Origin: Zymoseptoria tritici IPO323
Lineage: Eukaryota > Ascomycota > Dothideomycetes > Mycosphaerellales > Mycosphaerellaceae
NCBI RefSeq assembly: GCF_000219625.1
Contig: NC_018217.1
Span: 2,790,001 to 2,854,000, forward strand
Direction of reading: 5' to 3'
DNA: 64,000 nucleotides
The notes beneath the pieces are model-generated. The model was not told the DNA's origin, did not search any database, and worked only from the letters and a program-made list of their open reading frames with translations. A program made the position numbers and the translations under genes. Of this stretch, positions 31,620 through 43,299 are shown in pieces. How positions within the stretch are numbered: position 1 is the stretch's first letter; the number at the start of each line of letters is the position of its first letter.

Positions 31620-32976
31620 TCAACCCGCCAGTGATCCCACCCCTCCTGACGCGGCCGCCGCCTTCGAAGCCTTCCTCTTCTCCAATAGACTTTTGAACGC
31701 ACCCAACCACCTCGCCAAACTCTCCTCATCGAAAGCACAAAAGCGATAATTCCTCTCCTCGCTGATAATCTGCATGCACTCCCTCTTACTCTTACTGATC
31801 GGATCAATTTCCACCGCATCAATGATCGTTGAAAAGGGAAGCACCACCAATGCTGAATATTCCTCCTCGTTCTTGTATATCGCCAGTCCTTTCGGCCGAA
31901 GCACCATCCAGACTTTCTTCCACTGCCGGACGCCGGACTTTGATTTCAGGAGGTGAATCCAGCCGTGATTTATTACGCGCTCGTCGGAGGCGGAAGGTTT
32001 TGTGCGGACTTCGTCGGGAGAGGGCATACCAAGGGCGGAGAGTTGACTGGCATCTCGCTGGCCTATCGAGGGTCGCGAGCCGTAGACCGAGTGGCCGGGT
32101 GCGGGAGGAGGTGGCATGGTGCCGGCTGTGGTTGGACGAGCATCCGGGGTCGAGAGGGAAAGAGCGGACATCCGAGCTGCGGCGGTTAGACCGGAGTCGG
32201 AGAAGTCGGACATTGAACCGTGTTCGACTCCGGAGTAGTAATCTGCTGCGGATGTCTTTGAAGCCTGCCGTTGTCCTTGTCCTATTTGAGACGTGCGATT
32301 TTGCCGTGTTTTGGAGGATATAGGTTGCTTGTGGAAGGCCTCGGCGTCGGAAGAGCTGTATCCTGCTGCATTCCGTTCGTCGTTCCACGGACTGATGTGT
32401 GCGTCGATACTGCGCTCGAAACCCACGTATGATGATTCTGCTCCGCCTGGACTCGCAAGGACCATTTCATCCTCTTTCGTGTCCATGCCCGCTCCTTGCC
32501 GTATAAGTTCTACCCATTCATGTGCCTCCTTGTCGGATAATGCTTCGAGGTGAAAATTTCGTGAGGGCGAAAAGAGTCCGAAGACATGCTTGTCTCTGCG
32601 TTTGGGATCTCGTTGTCGTGCTACGGCTGTGAGTTCGGACAGTTGGACTTGATGGCGGAGCCTGGACTCGTCGGCGTCCTTGTATATGGAAAGTAGATGC
32701 GGCCGTAGGACGATGAAGACGGTCTTCCATGACTATGTATCCTCTCAGCATTGTGCTAATGTGAACAGCTTACTCCCAGCAACACACCTTCGTCTTTCTT
32801 GTCCGCTTAAGGACCTGACCGGACTTGACGATCCTGTCGAATTCATAGCTGCCGTATTGTGTGACTGGCGATGTTTCTAGCGTGAGGTGAGAACTGTGTC
32901 GTGGAGGGGCGAGATTAGGAGTGAGGGTTGGTATCGCTCGCGGTCGGGAGTGTGAGGAATGTGCGACGTCGGCCAT
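31620..32976 (-). CDS. Protein with two PH domains (Opy1-like)
   Basis: Two exons on minus: 32976-32788 and 32732-31620, joining across a 55-bp intron (GTGTGT...CATAG) to 433 residues. The first PH domain spans about residues 45-150 (VKSGQVLKRTRKTKSWKTVF, ending AHEWVELIRQG). The second spans about 310-415 (INHGWIHLLKSKSGVRQWKK, ending FDEESLARWLGAFKSLLEKR). Each ends in the conserved Trp of the C-terminal helix. A Ser/Pro-rich linker joins them. Yeast Opy1 has the same two-PH layout and binds PI(4,5)P2 at the plasma membrane. I infer a phosphoinositide-binding adaptor at the membrane. Upstream in-frame ATGs exist, but the start at MADVAHSSH is preferred. Confidence 0.75.
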
Positions 32977-33506
32977 GGTGGTAGTGGTACAGCCTGTGAT
33001 TGACGATGATGTTGTACAGCAGTGGTCGCCAGCAAACTCAGTTCTGTGTAATCGAGGAGTGTCGATCGACGTAAGCACCGGCACGGGTTGGCTGCAGCGT
33101 GGTCGATTTGTAGTTCTACCGTCCAGCGAGGATCATGCGGTGGCCGGGGTTGGATGACAGTAGTGATGCAGGCGCAAGCTATTGTATGCATTCCAGGTAA
33201 TCGCGGTCGAATTCATTAGAGGCAGTAGTGGTGTTCAACGGGAAACAACTCGGAAGGAAAATGTCGACGAATTAAGGTAAGATATTGATGCAGCGCATCC
33301 AATGACGACGGTGATATCGGCCGGGAGCTGGGGTCGAGGCTTTTTTGCAGGGGGAACAAGCTTCGATTGAAATTCTGGGGAAGAGATTCGCCCAAGGATC
33401 ATCAGATCGTGAACTTTCTCTCTCTCTCACTATGAATCATCGCCTGGTCTTGAAGATATAACAACAACAAGGCTCGATATACCAGCACGAGCACAAAGTC
33501 AACAAA
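32977..33506. promoter_or_regulatory. Divergent promoter region, PH-domain gene / EFL1
   Basis: 530 bp between two divergent starts. A CT repeat (TTTCTCTCTCTCTCAC, about 33415-33430) lies some 80 bp before the EFL1 start, a common feature of fungal housekeeping promoters. Confidence 0.4.
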
Positions 33507-36500
33507 ATGCCCGTCGTACAGCCAGAGAAGCTTGTGAAGCTACAACAGCAAGGCGATGGAATTCGCAATGTACGTTCCAGAAGAAATAGATGTAACAAAC
33601 GATGCAACATGAACAGCGGCTAACGAGATATTCTAGATCTGTATATTGGCGCACGTTGTATGTGCTATAAGGCTCAGGAACAGAGTGTCTCGTCACTTCT
33701 AACACTCGCTAGGATCACGGCAAAACATCATTGACAGACGCCCTGATCGCCACAAATGGAATCATTTCACCAAAACTGGCGGGCAAGATCCGCTACTTGG
33801 ATTCTCGACCCGATGAACAATTGCGTGGAATCACCATGGAGTCTTCTGCCATCTCATTATATTTCTCACTACTACGGAGAAACGCACCCAACGCCGAGCC
33901 CGTCCAGAAGGAGTATCTCATCAACTTGATCGACTCGCCCGGTCACATTGATTTCAGCTCCGAGGTATCAACGGCATCAAGACTATGCGATGGCGCTGTT
34001 GTTCTGGTGGATGCGGTCGAAGGCGTATGTTCACAGACGGTCACCGTGTTGCGTCAGGCATGGTCAGAAAAACTCAAACCTCTATTGGTCATCAACAAAA
34101 TGGATCGTCTGATCACAGAACTGAAGTTGAGTCCTGGCGAGGCGTATACTCATTTGTCGAAATTACTGGAGCAGGTCAACGCTGTCATGGGAAGCTTTGC
34201 GTTGGGCGAGAGAATGGAGGACGATCTTCGATGGCGAGAGAGAATTGAGGAGAAGGTGACGGCCGCCAGTGCAAGAGAGCAGCGGGAAAGTGTAGCCCAG
34301 GACGATCAAGGAGTCATCACGAATGAAACGACAACCACGGAGTATGAAGAATTGGAAGACGAAGACATCTACTTTGAGCCGGAGAAGAACAACGTCATTT
34401 TCAGCTCTGCCATCGATGGCTGGGCTTTCACACCACGACAATTTGCAAGTCTATACGAGAAGAAGCTGGGCATCAAACGAAATGTTCTTGAGAAAGTGCT
34501 GTGGGGCGACTTCTACCTCGATCCGAAAACGAAGCGGATCCTTGGACCCAAGCATTTGAAGGGTCGCAACCTGAAGCCCATGTTCGTGCAGCTTGTTCTT
34601 GAGCAAGTCTGGGCTGTCTATGAGGCCACGACTGGTGGTTCTAACAACAGGGGAGATTCCGCTCTGCTCGAGAAGATCACGAAAGGATTGAGCCTCAACA
34701 TTCCAGCTCACATTATGCGATCAAAGGATCCCAAGGCACTATTATCAGCAGTATTCTCTGCTTGGCTTCCGCTTTCCACAGCGCTTCTTGTCTCCGTCAT
34801 CGAGACTTTACCCTCACCTCAGTCAGCGCAAGAAGCAAGAATGCCAGCTCTGCTCAAACAGTCACCCGGCGCCGAACACATCGACAGCAAGATCCACGAC
34901 GCGATGGTGCATTCCACATCGACTATTGGCGAACCGACAATAGCATTTGTCAGCAAAATGATCTCTATCCCAGAAAGCGAACTACCAGCAAACAAGCGAC
35001 GTGGCGGAGCTTTAACAGCGGAAGAGGCGAGGGAACTTGGTCGAAAGAAGAGAGCAGAGATCGCCAGAGCTCAAGCTCAGGCAAGCGGCGAGGCTGACGT
35101 TGACTCTGTGACGGACACATTGAGCACGGCTGCGATCGGCGACGAAGAGGAGATTCAGGCCGAGAATGGCGAGGAGGAGCAAGCAGATGATCCAGAACAT
35201 CTCATCGGATTCGCCCGACTTTTCTCTGGCACATTGACTGTCGGCGATGAAGTCTATGTTCTGCCGCCGAAATTCACACCTGCTCGAGCAAATGCCCAAC
35301 CACTGCCGAAGAAAGTCACCATTACCGCTCTGTACCTACTCATGGGTCGCAGTCTGGAGTCTCTGAACTCAGTACCGGCTGGAAACATTGTCGGTATTGC
35401 TGGTCTCGAAGGTGCAGTACTAAAGTCCGGCACGATCTCCTCCCATCTGGAGGGCGCACCGAATTTGTCGTCCACCACCGCCATCTCAACGAATGCTCCT
35501 ATTGTCCGCGTCGCGCTAGAGCCCACCTTCACAGGAGACTTGGATAAGATGATCCGCGGGCTACGCCTACTGGAACAAGCCGATCCAGCAGTATCGTACG
35601 AGCAGTTGGAGAGCGGAGAGCACGTCATCCTCACGGCTGGAGAACTCCATCTTGAACGCTGTCTCAAAGACTTGAAGGAACGCTTCGCGAAGTGTGATAT
35701 CCAAGCTGGTGAAGCAATCGTGCCATACAGAGAAGGCATCGTCAAAGCCGAAGAGATGAATCCTCCGCAAGATCCTACCCTCGGACGAGGCAGAGTGGAA
35801 GGCGTGACGTCGAGCAAGCAAGTCACTGTTCGAATCAGAGTGATGCCTTTGCCTGCACCGGTGACGGAGTTTCTGGTAAAGCATAGTGGTGCTGTCAAGC
35901 GTCTCTATTCTGAACGTAAGGCTCAAGAGGAGGAGAGGATTACAGGCAGCGCTGGAGCTGAGCACGATCTTGACGACGAAGGCAATGCTGGAGAGCACGA
36001 CATCGAGGCAGAAGACGATGCTGTGGATGCTGGCCAGCATCTTTCGACGGCCGAGTTCAAGCAACGCCTTTCAGAGGCATTCGCCGAGGACAAAGCCGAT
36101 AGAGAGCTATGGAAAGATGCCGTCGACCAGATCGCGTCTTTCGGACCACGGCGCGTCGGTCCAAACGTCCTAATCGACGCAACAAAGGAAGGCATCTGCG
36201 GGAAGTTGTATGTCATCTCCAATCCATGCTCAAACCCGCTCAAAATCACTGACCTCATGACAGCCTCCACGAAACCGACCACTCCCCCGCCAATGGCCTT
36301 ACAACCGACAAACAAACCTCCACTCTCGCCGACAAAATCGCCTACGCCTTCCAACTCGCCACACACCAAGGTCCCCTCTGCCACGAACCCCTCCAAGGCA
36401 TCGCCGTCTTCCTCGAAGACCTCTCCACGACCCTCCAACCCGACGAAGTCGCTGCGAACATGGGCCGTCTGACCGGCGAAATCATCCGCACGGTCCGCGA

Positions 36501-36957
36501 ATCCATCCGCATCGGCTTCCTCGACTGGAGTCCCCGGATCCTGCTCGCGATGTATTCTTGCGAGATTCAAGCCTCCGCTGAGGTGCTGGGACGGGTCTAC
36601 TCGGTCATCACTCGGAGGCGAGGGCGGATCGTGAGTGAGTCTCTGCTTGAGCCGTCGACGAATTTCACCATCTTGGCTCTACTGCCTGTGGCGGAGTCGT
36701 TTGGGTTCTCTGATGAGATCCGTCAGCGAACGAGTGGATTCGCGGCGCCACAGTTGGTGTTTGAGGGTTTTGAGATGTTGGATGAGGATCCGTTTTGGGT
36801 TCCGACTACGGAGGAGGAGTTGGAGGACTTGGGCGAGAAGGCGGATAAGGATAATGTGGCGAAGAGGTATGTCGATGGGGTGAGGGGGAGGAAGGGTTTG
36901 GCGGTGAAGAAGAAGGTGGTGGAGAGTGCGGAGAAACAGAAGACGTTGAAGAGGTAG
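33507..36957 (+). CDS. EFL1: Ribosome-assembly GTPase EFL1/RIA1 (elongation-factor-like 1)
   Basis: Four exons: 33507-33569, 33637-33657 (only 21 nt), 33713-36207 and 36264-36957, joining to 1,090 residues (yeast Ria1 has 1,110). The G1 loop AHVDHGKT is assembled across the second intron. Further motifs are switch I with RGITMESSAIS, G3 DSPGHIDFSSEV, G4 NKMDR and EF-2-like domains II-V, ending VRESIRIGFLDWSPRILLAMYSCEIQA. A variable acidic insert occurs in domain II (about residues 460-500). Family role: together with Sdo1/SBDS it evicts Tif6/eIF6 from late cytoplasmic pre-60S subunits. The last intron (GTATGT...GACAG) is required to keep the frame into the C-terminal domain. Confidence 0.92.
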
Positions 36958-37408
36958 ATTGAGAGATTCTAGGATGGAGATGGATCTTCTGCCTTCTCGT
37001 TGCAGACACTGCTGTCCTACCTTTGGGTATGCAACTGCATCGATCTTTCTCACTTCCTTGGCTTCGTCCCGGTGGAGTGGATGAGGAATGTGAACTTTTG
37101 AACGTCAGCTCATGTCTCCGTCAAACTCTCGAGGTTCAACCATTTCGCTATTTCCGACCGACGTTGCTTTCTGTCGACTTCGTCGGAATAATGTATATAT
37201 CAACGGGTGTCGTGCAGAAGCAGGGTGACTGCCGGGCCGAGGTCAAAGAGCCGGTGTGAACGGACCTCACGCCATGCCGTGAAATGCTCCCTATCGCAAC
37301 CACAACCATCACTATTGCTGCTATTGTCCTCTTTCCACACATATCCCATCTCATCATGATAGCCACCTGATACTCTTGTCCATCTCTTTATTTCCCCCTG
37401 CCTCAGCC
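36958..37408. other. Intergenic region, 451 bp
   Basis: 3' region of EFL1 and promoter of the phosphatase gene. No gene recognised. Confidence 0.3.
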
Positions 37409-38210
37409 ATGGGCTGGCTCGATCTCGTGCCTCGTGCAGGCAACCTGTACGCCTCTTCCCGATTGTTTGCTCATCTGTTTCTCGTCCTTGTGACTGACCA
37501 TCTCTTGCTCTGCCCGTTCGTGTAGATATATCGGTGGTCTCCACGCGTTGTATCAGAAGCCAGACCTCTTCAAAGCGGCGAAGATCACGCATATCGTGTC
37601 GGTGTTGGACTATGATCTGTATGAAAACGATCACTTCAAGCACTTCAAACATATCCAGTAAGAACATACCTTGTCATTCTCGTCGTTCACCACGCGTGCT
37701 CAGTATCTCATACTGATTGTGTTTGCCACAGGATCAAACTCGACGATGACCCGAATGAAGTCCTGCTGAAGCACTTCTCAGAAACGAACGCGTTCATCGA
37801 CAACGCTCTCTCCAACGGTGGAGCAGTCTTCGTACACTGCGCCATGGGCAAGTCACGATCCGCGACCATCGTATGCTGCTACTTGATGTGGAAGTACAAC
37901 ATCAGCCCTGAATTGGCGTTGGCTCAACTCTGCGAAGGACGGGAAGTCTGCGATCCCAACCCAGGTTTCAAGGAGCAGCTGAAAGTCTACGAGCTCATGC
38001 TCAAAGCTCCCAACGAGGCTGAGGCTCAAAGCATCTTCCAGAAGTGGCTGGACACTCGGTACACCGGCACTTGGTACTCTGGTACGTTTCGGTCAATGAC
38101 GACGAGCCGCCGCTCAATGGAATGAGCAGCACGTGCAAATGGAGGTGAAAGAGGTGAATACTGACAATGACATGTGCTATAGACACGCGGCAGCAGGCCT
38201 GGAAGCTTTG
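37409..38210 (+). CDS. Yvh1/DUSP12-like dual-specificity phosphatase, catalytic domain only
   Basis: Four exons: 37409-37446, 37526-37657, 37732-38081 and 38182-38210, joining to 182 residues. The start MGWLDLVPRAGNLYIGGLHAL is typical of fungal Yvh1. The active site is HCAMGKSRSATIV (the HCx5R signature), with the general-acid Asp likely in LDDDPNE. Yvh1 normally carries a C-terminal zinc-binding domain that releases Mrt4 from pre-60S ribosomes. Here the frame ends at WYSDTRQQAWKL, so that domain is absent from this model. Its position next to EFL1, another 60S maturation factor, is suggestive but may be chance. A misread last exon is possible. Confidence 0.75.
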
Positions 38211-38937
38211 ACCACGGTGCATATCAATCACCTAACCCCGGTCAATGTGCTCGTGACAGGCGGTGTTTGTTGCTGAGGAGTGAAGGCGGAGGGGAGGTCG
38301 ATGGAGGAGAAGTCGGGGTCGGCTTGGGGATCGCGTCCCGCCCTCGGAGGCTGCAACACCACCACCACACCCGGCAATGTCGCTGCCACTGGTTTCGATC
38401 CATCAATGATATGGTACGACGGGCCTCGAAGTGTGCTGGGATTTTTGCGAAGTGTTTTGGGAGTGCGATGGGACGAATCCGATGCTGCGTCGGGAAGTTG
38501 GCCCCAGCGGTCCTTCCCGCTTACCCAGTCCTCCCCTCCGCCGACGCAGTCTCGTGCTTTTCATTGCTCTTCTGTGCTTCACTCTTTTGCTGCATTGTCT
38601 CCGAAGAGCTCCACCAGCATGTGCTCGCGATGGAGCTGCCTCGACGGCCGTCGACTATATCTACTTCGCCTCTGCCACCTTGTTCCTCTCTTCTACTACC
38701 ATCCACCAGACTACTTCGACAGCACTACTACTGTGAGTACTTCCTCTTCCTCCTTCAGCTCCTATACCAGCTATTGGAACACCTCTATCCATTGGCACTA
38801 CCACCACGCCTTCGTTGAACGATACTGACTTCTTCAAGGCCGCAGTCTACTCCTCCAGCCATCACCGAACCAACGACAGATACCTCAAGAACCTTCCAGC
38901 TTCATTCAAGTACCGCTTGATACTACCGCTCAGCACG
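38211..38937. other. Long leader or intergenic region, 727 bp, pyrimidine-rich
   Basis: Two overlapping plus-strand frames of about 182 codons (38267-38818 and 38280-38828) run through CT-rich, low-complexity sequence. Composition rather than homology keeps them open, so I do not call them. The end of this region is the leader of the next gene, whose ATG stands alone before an intron. Confidence 0.35.
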
Positions 38938-40517
38938 ATGGTAAGACATCCTTCAGCAACACCTACAACGATACAACACTAACGACCATGGCAGCCTCGC
39001 AACACTCTTCCTCTCGGCCAAGGCCGCGTCAACTCGTTCGAAATGTTCCGCGAAGTCAAGTACCGCCATGTCACTCGTCTTCAGCTTGAGATCGTTCGTT
39101 CCAAGTTCGAGTTCCTTGAGCTTCCAGGCGAGATTCGTAAGTAGAGTCAACTGGCTTCAAGATCCTCCTTTTATCCATTTGAGACTTTGCTAACCATTCC
39201 GTCTTCTCCTTTCCAGGAAACGCCATCTACCGCATCGTCCTCGCCGTCGGCTTCGAGAGCATCCAGAACTTCTTCGACAAGCAGTACGCTCGCATTTCCG
39301 TGGCCTCCGAGAGTGACCGCGCTATCGGCAAGGACATCCTCAAGCGCTCTGCCCCATCCATCTTCTTGCTCAACAAGCAAATCTACCGCGAGGCTCGCGG
39401 CTTGCTCGACGAGAACTCCGTCGTCTTCCACCACGGCATCCTCTCCGTAGGCAAACTCTACCGCGTCATCGCTCCCACGGTCCTCCGAACCGTCCAGAAC
39501 ATTGAGATCACCGATCACGGCCACCCAATCGTCGAGAAGATCATCCTCAGACAGAGCTGGAACGGATACACTCGTCTCATCAAGCAGCTCGCCGCTGTGC
39601 TGAGCAAGGGCAACCACAACCTGAAGACTTTGACCATCAACTTCACCGACCCTGCGATGGTTCAGCACATGACTACCTGCGTCCATGCCATCTACCACTG
39701 TGGGTTCCGCGACCAGATGCGTGACGCTCTCGACCACCTTCGTCGCGTTCGCGGCGTCGGCAACGTCGTCTTCAAGGGCCTCAACCCTGAGCAGTCTGCC
39801 GAGCTCAAGGCCGTCATGGAGACTCCGCCCAAGACCTTCTACGATCTCCCGCGTGAGCTTCGCGACACCATCTACGACATGTCTCTCGACTGGTCCACCA
39901 TCTCCACATCGATCAACCGCGTCGTCCCCAACAAGTCAATGCTCTTCCCAGCAATCACGTACCCCAAACGCACGACTCCCACCATCCTCCTCCTCAGCAA
40001 GACCACGACCTCCGAAGCCCTCTCAGTCCTCCACAAGAAGCCTCTGACCCTCACCTTCCCCGCCGCCCACGACCTCCCAAATCCCTCCTTCCTTCCGGTC
40101 TTCAACAACTTCATCTCCTCGACCCTCCTCTCGAACGTCCGCAAACTCCACATCACCGTCGAGAGCTGGGAGTGGCTCGCCAGCTTGAACGCGGGCTTCC
40201 TCTCCACCCTCACCAAGCTCGAAGTCTTCAAGCTCAAAGTCACCGACGAGATGAAGGATCTCATGCTCAAGTCCCCGGTCGACGGGTACCCGGACAAGCA
40301 GATGCACAAGTACCTCAAGGAGCTCGAGACGCTGCAGGGACTCAAGGAGGTGGAGATCACGGGCGACATTCCAGAGGGCTACGCGAAGGCGTTGGAGGGC
40401 GCGATGACGGGTGATGGGGTGATGCCTGCGGTGCCGGGTGTGGGTTTGTGGCGCTTCCCGACCATCGGCGGCAAGTTCGTGAGCTTGGAGGAGGAGATGG
40501 CTCTTGATTTGGCTTGA
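38938..40517 (+). CDS. F-box-like / 2EXR-type fungal protein with two 'LPxE(I/L)R' repeats
   Basis: Three exons: 38938-38940 (just the ATG), 38995-39136 and 39217-40517, joining to 481 residues. The first splice (ATG|GTAAGA...GGCAG|CCT) gives MPRNTLPLGQGRVNSF. The protein has two copies of the motif common in large fungal families: FLELPGEIRNAIYRIVLAVG (about residue 42) and FYDLPRELRDTIYDMSLDWS (about 250), each followed by a block with an LLNKQIYREA-type or LLLSKTTTSEA-type helix. It is an internally duplicated unit. The function of such proteins is unknown; some resemble F-box substrate adaptors. There is no signal peptide or membrane span. Confidence 0.75.
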
Positions 40518-41562
40518 GTGGTCTTTGAGTTGAGACATGGTCTGGATACAGTGCGAGCGAGAAAGAGGAATAGATTGGCACGATGCGATGTGATTACGAA
40601 AGGAAGAAAGATGATGATACGATACGATTTGGATTTGGCTGGAGACTTTTGCTTTTACGAAAACGACTACGACTACGAACAAGAAGAAGGAGTTGAGGAT
40701 CCACGCGAAGTGGACATGTGTAGCTTAGCCAGTCTAGCTCAACAAGAACGAATCACGAATGCGATGCAAATACATCATGCTAGTCAATTGTCTCTCTTCT
40801 TACCATGTCATCAGATCGAGCCACCGATCGAGGCACTGCAACAAAGGCTGGACGCGCCACCCGTTGATAGGATCTACAACGGCGTCCCAGAGTGTTCGTA
40901 ACGGGCGTGACAACATCCTACCTTCTGTCCACGGCTTGACTACTGCTTGCCATCTTCCTTCACGAGTTCAGCACCGTTGACAGCCTGGAATGACTTCACG
41001 CGACACCGCGTCTTGTACCGTCTTCGCTGAAGTGATATGGATCTCGATGTCTACCGCCTGTCGTGTCAAGAAAAAGAATTTAGATTTGCCGAAAACATAC
41101 AATCGAATGACCGCTAAGGGCTGGGTGTCGTTAGCTAGCACTTGCCAGCTCAATTGAAAGATGAACAGTGAGGTGAAGTATTGTTGAAGTCGAGTGGAAT
41201 TATAGCGCTATCCAGCCCTTTCATGTCCGCGGTCTCCTCCAATCCAGCATACTCTATTCACATTGATGTCGGCGATGCCTCCTTGATCTTGAGGCACGGT
41301 TCATGCTTCTGCCTCATCAGCATGCATCCATATCCTTGCCTCCCGTCACATTTGCCCCCGTGATTTTTCGATGACCATGCTGACTTCTCCATCGCTGAAA
41401 GGATGCCGAAGCTGAAGATCTGTCGACCTTTATCCATGTTCTTGATGCAGAGTGATCCAGTATTCAATTCGTAATCGAGCTTTGGTATCCAGTAATCGAA
41501 CGTGAGATGTCATAGGCCAAAGGCCTGTTGAACATCCCGATGAGCGCGTTCTTCTGCTCCTC
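40518..41562. other. Intergenic region between convergent genes, 1.05 kb
   Basis: A plus-strand frame continues to 40901 (127 codons) but is AT/GA-rich and lacks any motif; other frames are shorter. No RNA gene or repeat recognised. Confidence 0.3.
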
Positions 41563-43299
41563 TAGTATCCCGAGAAGCCTCTCCCATATGGCGCCGGCTG
41601 AGGAGCTCCACCATGCTGCGGCGGTGGCATAAAGCCACCAGGCCCGCCTCCATATCCTCCCGCGCTCTGAGGCGTCATCTGCTGACCAGGCCATCCGCCT
41701 TGCGAAGGATGCATCGGCTGCTGTCCAGGGGGTGCCATGTTTGCGGGCCAGCCACCGGGACTAGGTGATGGGTATCCGATGCCGGGGGTTGCTGTTCACG
41801 GTGTGTTAGCCTTGAGAATGCTTGCAGCTTCGAAGACCCATTTATTTACATTGAGGAGACATGGCTGGCTGGCCGTATTGAGGGAAGAATGCTTGAGCAC
41901 TCTGTGGGAACCCAGAAGGTGGGCCTTGCGCTGGAGAGAAGCCATCGAATTGGCCGGTCGGTGGGCGGTCCTTACCCCACTGCATCATCAAGTTAGCATC
42001 GGACTGATTTTGCGTTTTGAAGTCGAAGCTCATTCGAAGACTTACACTGCACTTGAGCGGACGGCCGTTAACCTGATAGCCACTCAGCTGACAGATGGCG
42101 TTGGCGGCGTTCTCGTGGGTGTCCATCTTGATGAAAGCGAAGCCGCGATCCGATTGGAAACGCGTCTCGGTGACATAGCCGAAATTTTGGAACAGCGGAA
42201 CCAAGTCGTTCTGGGTGGTGTATGGCGTGAGGTTTCCGACGTAGCACGTAGTCTGCCACTGAGGAGTCTGCTGCACGATCATCTCGTAAGACTGCGCCCC
42301 CTGAGTCGGGAATGAGTGGTGTCCTCCGTATGGAGTGGTCGGAGTCATGCCCATCTGAACCATGGCCTGCTGCTGCGAAAATGATGGCTGACCCTTCTGG
42401 TTGGCCCAGTTGCAGCGAATCGCGCGCGATCCGAGCCACTCGCCATCCATTGAACTCAGAGCCTTCTCAGCATCGGCGCGGTCGCGGAAAGCTACGAAAC
42501 CATATCCGCGCGAACGGCCAGTCTTCATGTCCCACATCACGCGCGCCTCCGAAACTGTCCCAAAGGCTGAGAATGCCTGCAAGAGGACCTCATCGTTCAC
42601 CTCATTGGAGAGATCACCGACGAAAATGTGGAAGTGGTTGGAAGTGTCCTCTTTGGAGGTGGTGTTGGACTGGTAAGCCCAATTGACCCGAATTTCCTGC
42701 TGATGCACGCGCCTTCCGTTGAGGGTCTGCATGGCTCTTTCGGCGGCACCGGGGTCGTCGTATTCAACAAAGCCGTAGTTGAACCCCTTTGACTGGAACT
42801 ACACCGGTCAGCGGTCTGAATCTTTGTATCAATCGATGGAGTGATGTTCGTAGGCGTGCGGTGGATTCGGAGGGGATAGCGGGGTGTTTTGGGCAAGTTG
42901 AAATTGTCACGCGAACTTTGGCTGTTGACTGAGCAATGCAAGCGGATTGTCGCCTGATTGCTGAAAGTATGCTCCTGCACTCACATTTTTGTCCGGAATG
43001 ATCTTTACATTCTGCACATGGCCCGTCGTTTCGAAGATCTGTTTCAAGACGTCCTCTGTTACGCGAGGATCGAGTCCACCCACATACAAAGCTCTTTTGT
43101 TCGGCTCCGGGGCCGCACGCCTGACGAGGCCCCCAGCGCTGGTCGGAGAGCCCATTTCGAACGCACTGTTCATAGAGGTGGGCAGCGGATTCGTATTTTG
43201 AGGGATATTAAGCGGCGGCGGCATATGGGAGCCATTCTCGAAAGCACCACCAGTCGGTGGCTGAGGCAGCGAGGAGGGAGCGGAGGATGTATCGGCCAT
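41563..43299 (-). CDS. Pub1/TIA-1-type RNA-binding protein with three RRMs
   Basis: Four exons on minus: 43299-42985, 42798-42046, 41979-41850 and 41792-41563, joining to 475 residues. RRM1 (about 69-145, RNP2 ALYVGGLD, RNP1 KGFNYGFVEY) is split by a 186-bp intron. RRM2 (about 163-240) has HIFVGDLS and RGYGFVAF. RRM3 (about 290-355) has CYVGNLTPY and RGFAFIKM. A Gln/Pro/Gly-rich tail follows. The layout matches yeast Pub1, fission-yeast Csx1 relatives and TIA-1, which bind U-rich mRNA 3' ends, control stability and gather in stress granules. The third intron is 66 bp, a multiple of three, and has no stop. Confidence 0.88.

Noticed and set aside
36806..37053. Pro/Ser-rich and Leu/Arg-rich minus frames over the EFL1 end
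   Set aside because: Antisense shadows of the Lys/Glu-rich EFL1 C-terminus.
38267..38828. Two overlapping plus-strand frames of about 182 codons
   Set aside because: Low-complexity CT-rich sequence keeps both frames open; no start context, motif or sensible splice was found.
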